A DNA stretch of 64,000 nt, from NCBI GenBank assembly GCA_016931115.1, contig JAFGFM010000144.1, forward strand, positions 1 through 64,000. Direction: 5' to 3'. A program made the translations under genes and the position numbers. Source of the stretch: Deltaproteobacteria bacterium (GTDB lineage Bacteria; Desulfobacterota; DSM-4660; Desulfatiglandales; HGW-15). Shown one piece after another: positions 61,875 to 64,000 of the stretch; position 1 is the first letter of the stretch; each line of letters begins with the position of its first letter. Below the pieces are notes generated by a model. That model was not told where the DNA came from. It made no database searches and was given only the letters and a program-made list of their open reading frames with translations.

Positions 61875-63020
61875 ATGCTCAACATAAAAAACATTGAGCA
61901 AAAAATTGAAATGCTTGGATTGTCTCAAGCTGAGATAGCTAAATCATTGGATGTTACAAGGGAGACAGTATCACAATGGTTTAAAAATAATAAATTCCCC
62001 CGTCCTGGTAAATTACTAAAACTTGCTCAATTATTGAAACTTTCTTTTAATGAGATAGTCATCAAAGAAGACAGATCTAACGAACCTGTCGTTGCATTCA
62101 GAAAAAAAGGCAGACATAACATATCAGAAGATTACATCGAAGAGGCAAAAGACAAAGGCTATCTCTTGAACAGCCTTGTTCAATACTTACCTTTTGATAA
62201 TTTATCATTACCACCATCCTTAAAAGAACCTAATTTGGATTATGAATATATCCAGGATGCTGCAAGGGCTGTAAGAAAAGAAATATGTAAATCAAATGAT
62301 TCAAAAATCGAATTTACAGATTTAATCAATTTTTTCAATAAACATCATGCTGTTTTAATTCCTGTGTTCTGGGGCAATAAAAAAAATCATGAAAACGCAT
62401 TACACGTATTTCTACCCAGATCAATGACAACATGGATATACTTAAATCTTGACAGTAAAATACACGATTTTAAATTCTGGATGTCTCATGAGCTTGGGCA
62501 TGTCAAATCACCCGATTTAAAAGGTGATGAAGCTGAAGACTTTGCAGATCTGTTTGCAGGGGCTTTATTATTTAATTCGGAACTTGCACAGGAAGAATAT
62601 ATTCAATTAAGGAGATTAACAAACGAGCCCTCCCAGCTAAGCAGAATTATGGAAGTGGCAGAGAATTTAGTCGTTTCTCCGCTAACTGTTTATTATGAGA
62701 TTAACAAATATGCCAGGCATGATGGAAAACAAAAAATTAATCTCGAAACAGATAAGCTCATTTATAAGGCCAATACCAATTTTCAGAATAAATATTCTAC
62801 TATTGCAAATAAATTATTTTCTGCTCTGCCTGCGACATCAAAGGAATATTTTTCAGTAACAACCGAGGTATTTAAAAGCCCATTTTTTAAAGCTTTAAAA
62901 GACTACCTGATTAAAGAAAGAAAATCTGTTGGATTCGTACAGACTATTCTGAGCCTCTCACCGGTTGATGCACAGACATTATATGAAGATCTATTCCAAT
63001 GGCCTGCAATATCCTTGTAG
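61875..63020 (+). CDS. XRE regulator with ImmA/IrrE metallopeptidase domain
   Basis: From ATG 61875 (GGAGG 8 nt upstream) the protein of about 381 residues has an XRE helix-turn-helix (residues 5-62: LGLSQAEIAKSLDVTRETVS) and an ImmA/IrrE zinc peptidase (about 120-260) with SHELGHV, zinc ligands His205 and His209, catalytic Glu206 and downstream acidic EAEDFADLFAG. A helical C-terminal part follows. Such proteins are antitoxins or repressors that can cleave a partner regulator. The next gene encodes a PIN-like protein and overlaps by 22 nt, so I infer an antitoxin-toxin pair. Confidence 0.88.
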   Translation: MLNIKNIEQKIEMLGLSQAEIAKSLDVTRETVSQWFKNNKFPRPGKLLKLAQLLKLSFNEIVIKEDRSNEPVVAFRKKGRHNISEDYIEEAKDKGYLLNSLVQYLPFDNLSLPPSLKEPNLDYEYIQDAARAVRKEICKSNDSKIEFTDLINFFNKHHAVLIPVFWGNKKNHENALHVFLPRSMTTWIYLNLDSKIHDFKFWMSHELGHVKSPDLKGDEAEDFADLFAGALLFNSELAQEEYIQLRRLTNEPSQLSRIMEVAENLVVSPLTVYYEINKYARHDGKQKINLETDKLIYKANTNFQNKYSTIANKLFSALPATSKEYFSVTTEVFKSPFFKALKDYLIKERKSVGFVQTILSLSPVDAQTLYEDLFQWPAISL

Positions 63021-63559
63021 ATTCATGCGCATATTTCCGCCTGGCTCATAGCATTCATCCTCTGCTAAATGTGGAGTTCGGTGAAGAAAAACATAAACTG
63101 GGTGTTATTCAGGAACTTCAAAATGAATATGACAAAAGCCCGACGCTTCAAAGTAAATTTTATTGGGTAGCTGACCCTGAATATTCCGCGAACAGAAAAA
63201 GGTGTTTTTCTCTGACGAATGAACAAAAAGCTGCCATCCATAATGCCTTTTATTTTATGAGGGATACTGCAAGAGAAGAAGAATTGGGGGTATCAAAAGT
63301 TGATTTAACAGCCCTTTCATATGCTTATGTCCTGGGTATACCAATTGTTACGGATGATTCCGATATGATAACGCTGGCAAAAGAGTATGAGATTGTTGTT
63401 TTTAAGTCACTCACTCTTTTACATCTAATGTATAAAGCCGGTCATATAACGAAAAGGAAAGTCAGAGAGATTGCTTCATACTGGGTATATTTAAACGATA
63501 CCCCTAAAAGGTATAAAGAGGATTATGAACGACTTTTCAATGCGCGTGCGCCATTATAA
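62999..63559 (+). CDS. PIN-like domain protein, probable toxin of the pair
   Basis: The 186-residue protein has the acidic residues of a PIN nuclease: Asp8 in NILVDSCAYFR, Glu39 in GVIQELQNE, Asp102 in SKVDLTALSYAYVL and the Asp cluster in IPIVTDDSDM. PIN toxins cut RNA (tRNA or mRNA). The C-terminal region (about 140-186) is helical and basic. It overlaps the XRE-ImmA/IrrE gene by 22 nt in another frame, so expression is tightly coupled. A role as a DNA-targeting effector cannot be ruled out. Confidence 0.8.
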   Translation: MACNILVDSCAYFRLAHSIHPLLNVEFGEEKHKLGVIQELQNEYDKSPTLQSKFYWVADPEYSANRKRCFSLTNEQKAAIHNAFYFMRDTAREEELGVSKVDLTALSYAYVLGIPIVTDDSDMITLAKEYEIVVFKSLTLLHLMYKAGHITKRKVREIASYWVYLNDTPKRYKEDYERLFNARAPL

Positions 63560-63601
63560 TTGTTTATGTGATTTTTAGTGGTCAAGTCCGCCAGTCAAAT
63601 T

Positions 63602-64000
63602 TTAAACCATATCAGTGACAAATCTTTTGAAAGAATCATTTTGTTCGGCATCCTTGTCTTCAAGAATAATTTTCATGGTTTCCTGTTTCTTAACCCTGTA
63701 GCTGTCCATGTCTATGGTTTCAAGTATCCCCTTTGAAAAGTCATCCTCCTTTGGTGCAGGAAGTTTTGAAATAAGAAAATTTAAAAATATGGAAAGCTTT
63801 TCCCATTCAGCATTATTGTATGGCAATATTGAAGCGAGAAAATCATAGATTCTAGTGAATGTCTTTGCCTTTCCTTTAAATTCAACTTGTTCGTTTTCAT
63901 CCAGTTTTTCCAGATAAGCCGCGACACAGAAATCAAGTAAAGGATCAAGTTTTTCACGATCAGCACCACCAAGGTATAATGAGACAAACTTGTCCAGCTG
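63602..64000 (-). CDS. hsdR: Type I restriction enzyme subunit R, C-terminal end (partial)
   Basis: An open minus-strand frame runs off the right edge and ends at 63602. The visible 132 residues are the C-terminal helical domain of HsdR: FKGKAKTFTRIYDFLASILP, then NAEWEKLSIFLNFL and SKGILETIDMDSYRVKKQ, which is highly characteristic of the family. HsdR is the translocating nuclease of type I restriction systems. The nuclease and motor domains, and hsdM/hsdS, must lie beyond the window. It converges on the PIN gene by 42 nt. Confidence 0.9.
   Translation of the reverse strand, partial: QLDKFVSLYLGGADREKLDPLLDFCVAAYLEKLDENEQVEFKGKAKTFTRIYDFLASILPYNNAEWEKLSIFLNFLISKLPAPKEDDFSKGILETIDMDSYRVKKQETMKIILEDKDAEQNDSFKRFVTDMV

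Noticed and set aside
63781-63987. 68-residue open frame on the minus strand near the right edge
   Set aside because: It is in a different frame from the HsdR coding frame, which is open through the whole segment and has a family match.

Overview
The window reads as a chromosomal segment of a Gram-negative bacterium, most likely a deltaproteobacterium-type anaerobe (Desulfobacterota). This is inference from gene content: a YaiO-type barrel with a bactofilin-like protein, a PEP-CTERM protein behind sigma-54 promoters, many PAS/histidine-kinase proteins, a remnant of a multihaem cytochrome, and an envelope YdbH/YnbE/YdbL set. No rRNA or species marker is present.

Layout. 0-2.4 kb: a transposase (possibly cut by the window edge) and a small GIY-YIG protein. 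2.4-2.9 kb: tRNA-Asp and tRNA-Val on the minus strand, each preceded by a 3'-truncated tRNA remnant. 2.9-8.6 kb: tig-clpP-clpX-lon protein-quality operon. 9.1-17.2 kb: a signalling kinase coupled to a truncated cytochrome, a methyltransferase, a serpin-like secreted protein, a LOG-family protein, a HigBA-type toxin-antitoxin pair and a GH3 lipoprotein, with three copies of a palindromic repeat at gene ends. 17.6-28.6 kb: metabolism and folding (purB, an altered HisD homologue, DUF1285, ppiD, aspartokinase, DOMON-like protein, cupin with a histone-H1-like tail, GAF protein, fadD-like/darP pair).

28.8-37.2 kb is a defence island: a DUF262 protein divergent from a primase-helicase-PLD protein of TOTE type, then a three-gene minus-strand operon of a self-cleaving LexA-like repressor, a large adenine methyltransferase and a PD-(D/E)XK nuclease. 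A perfect palindrome covers the repressor's start codon, so the operon looks autoregulated and releasable by DNA damage. 37.4-47.3 kb: radical SAM enzyme, exopolysaccharide-type operon (membrane protein, GT2 synthase, bactofilin-like protein, YaiO barrel), a PEP-CTERM protein and WecB epimerase with divergent sigma-54 promoters, a lipoprotein and an RNase H. 47.5-51.3 kb: phosphorelay cluster. 51.5-58.4 kb: dnaE with ydbH-ynbE-ydbL. 58.5-61.4 kb: a degenerate PAS-kinase-receiver protein coupled to rarA.

61.4-64 kb is a second defence-like segment: an AT-rich region with five TAG(C/A)TAA repeats spaced exactly 11 bp, a promoter with tandem 10-bp repeats, an XRE/ImmA-IrrE metallopeptidase overlapping a PIN-domain protein, and the C-terminal end of a type I restriction HsdR subunit running off the window. 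The strongest leads are the LexA-controlled restriction-modification operon beside the TOTE protein, the 11-bp repeat array, the paired sigma-54 promoters, and the HisD and cupin-H1 oddities.
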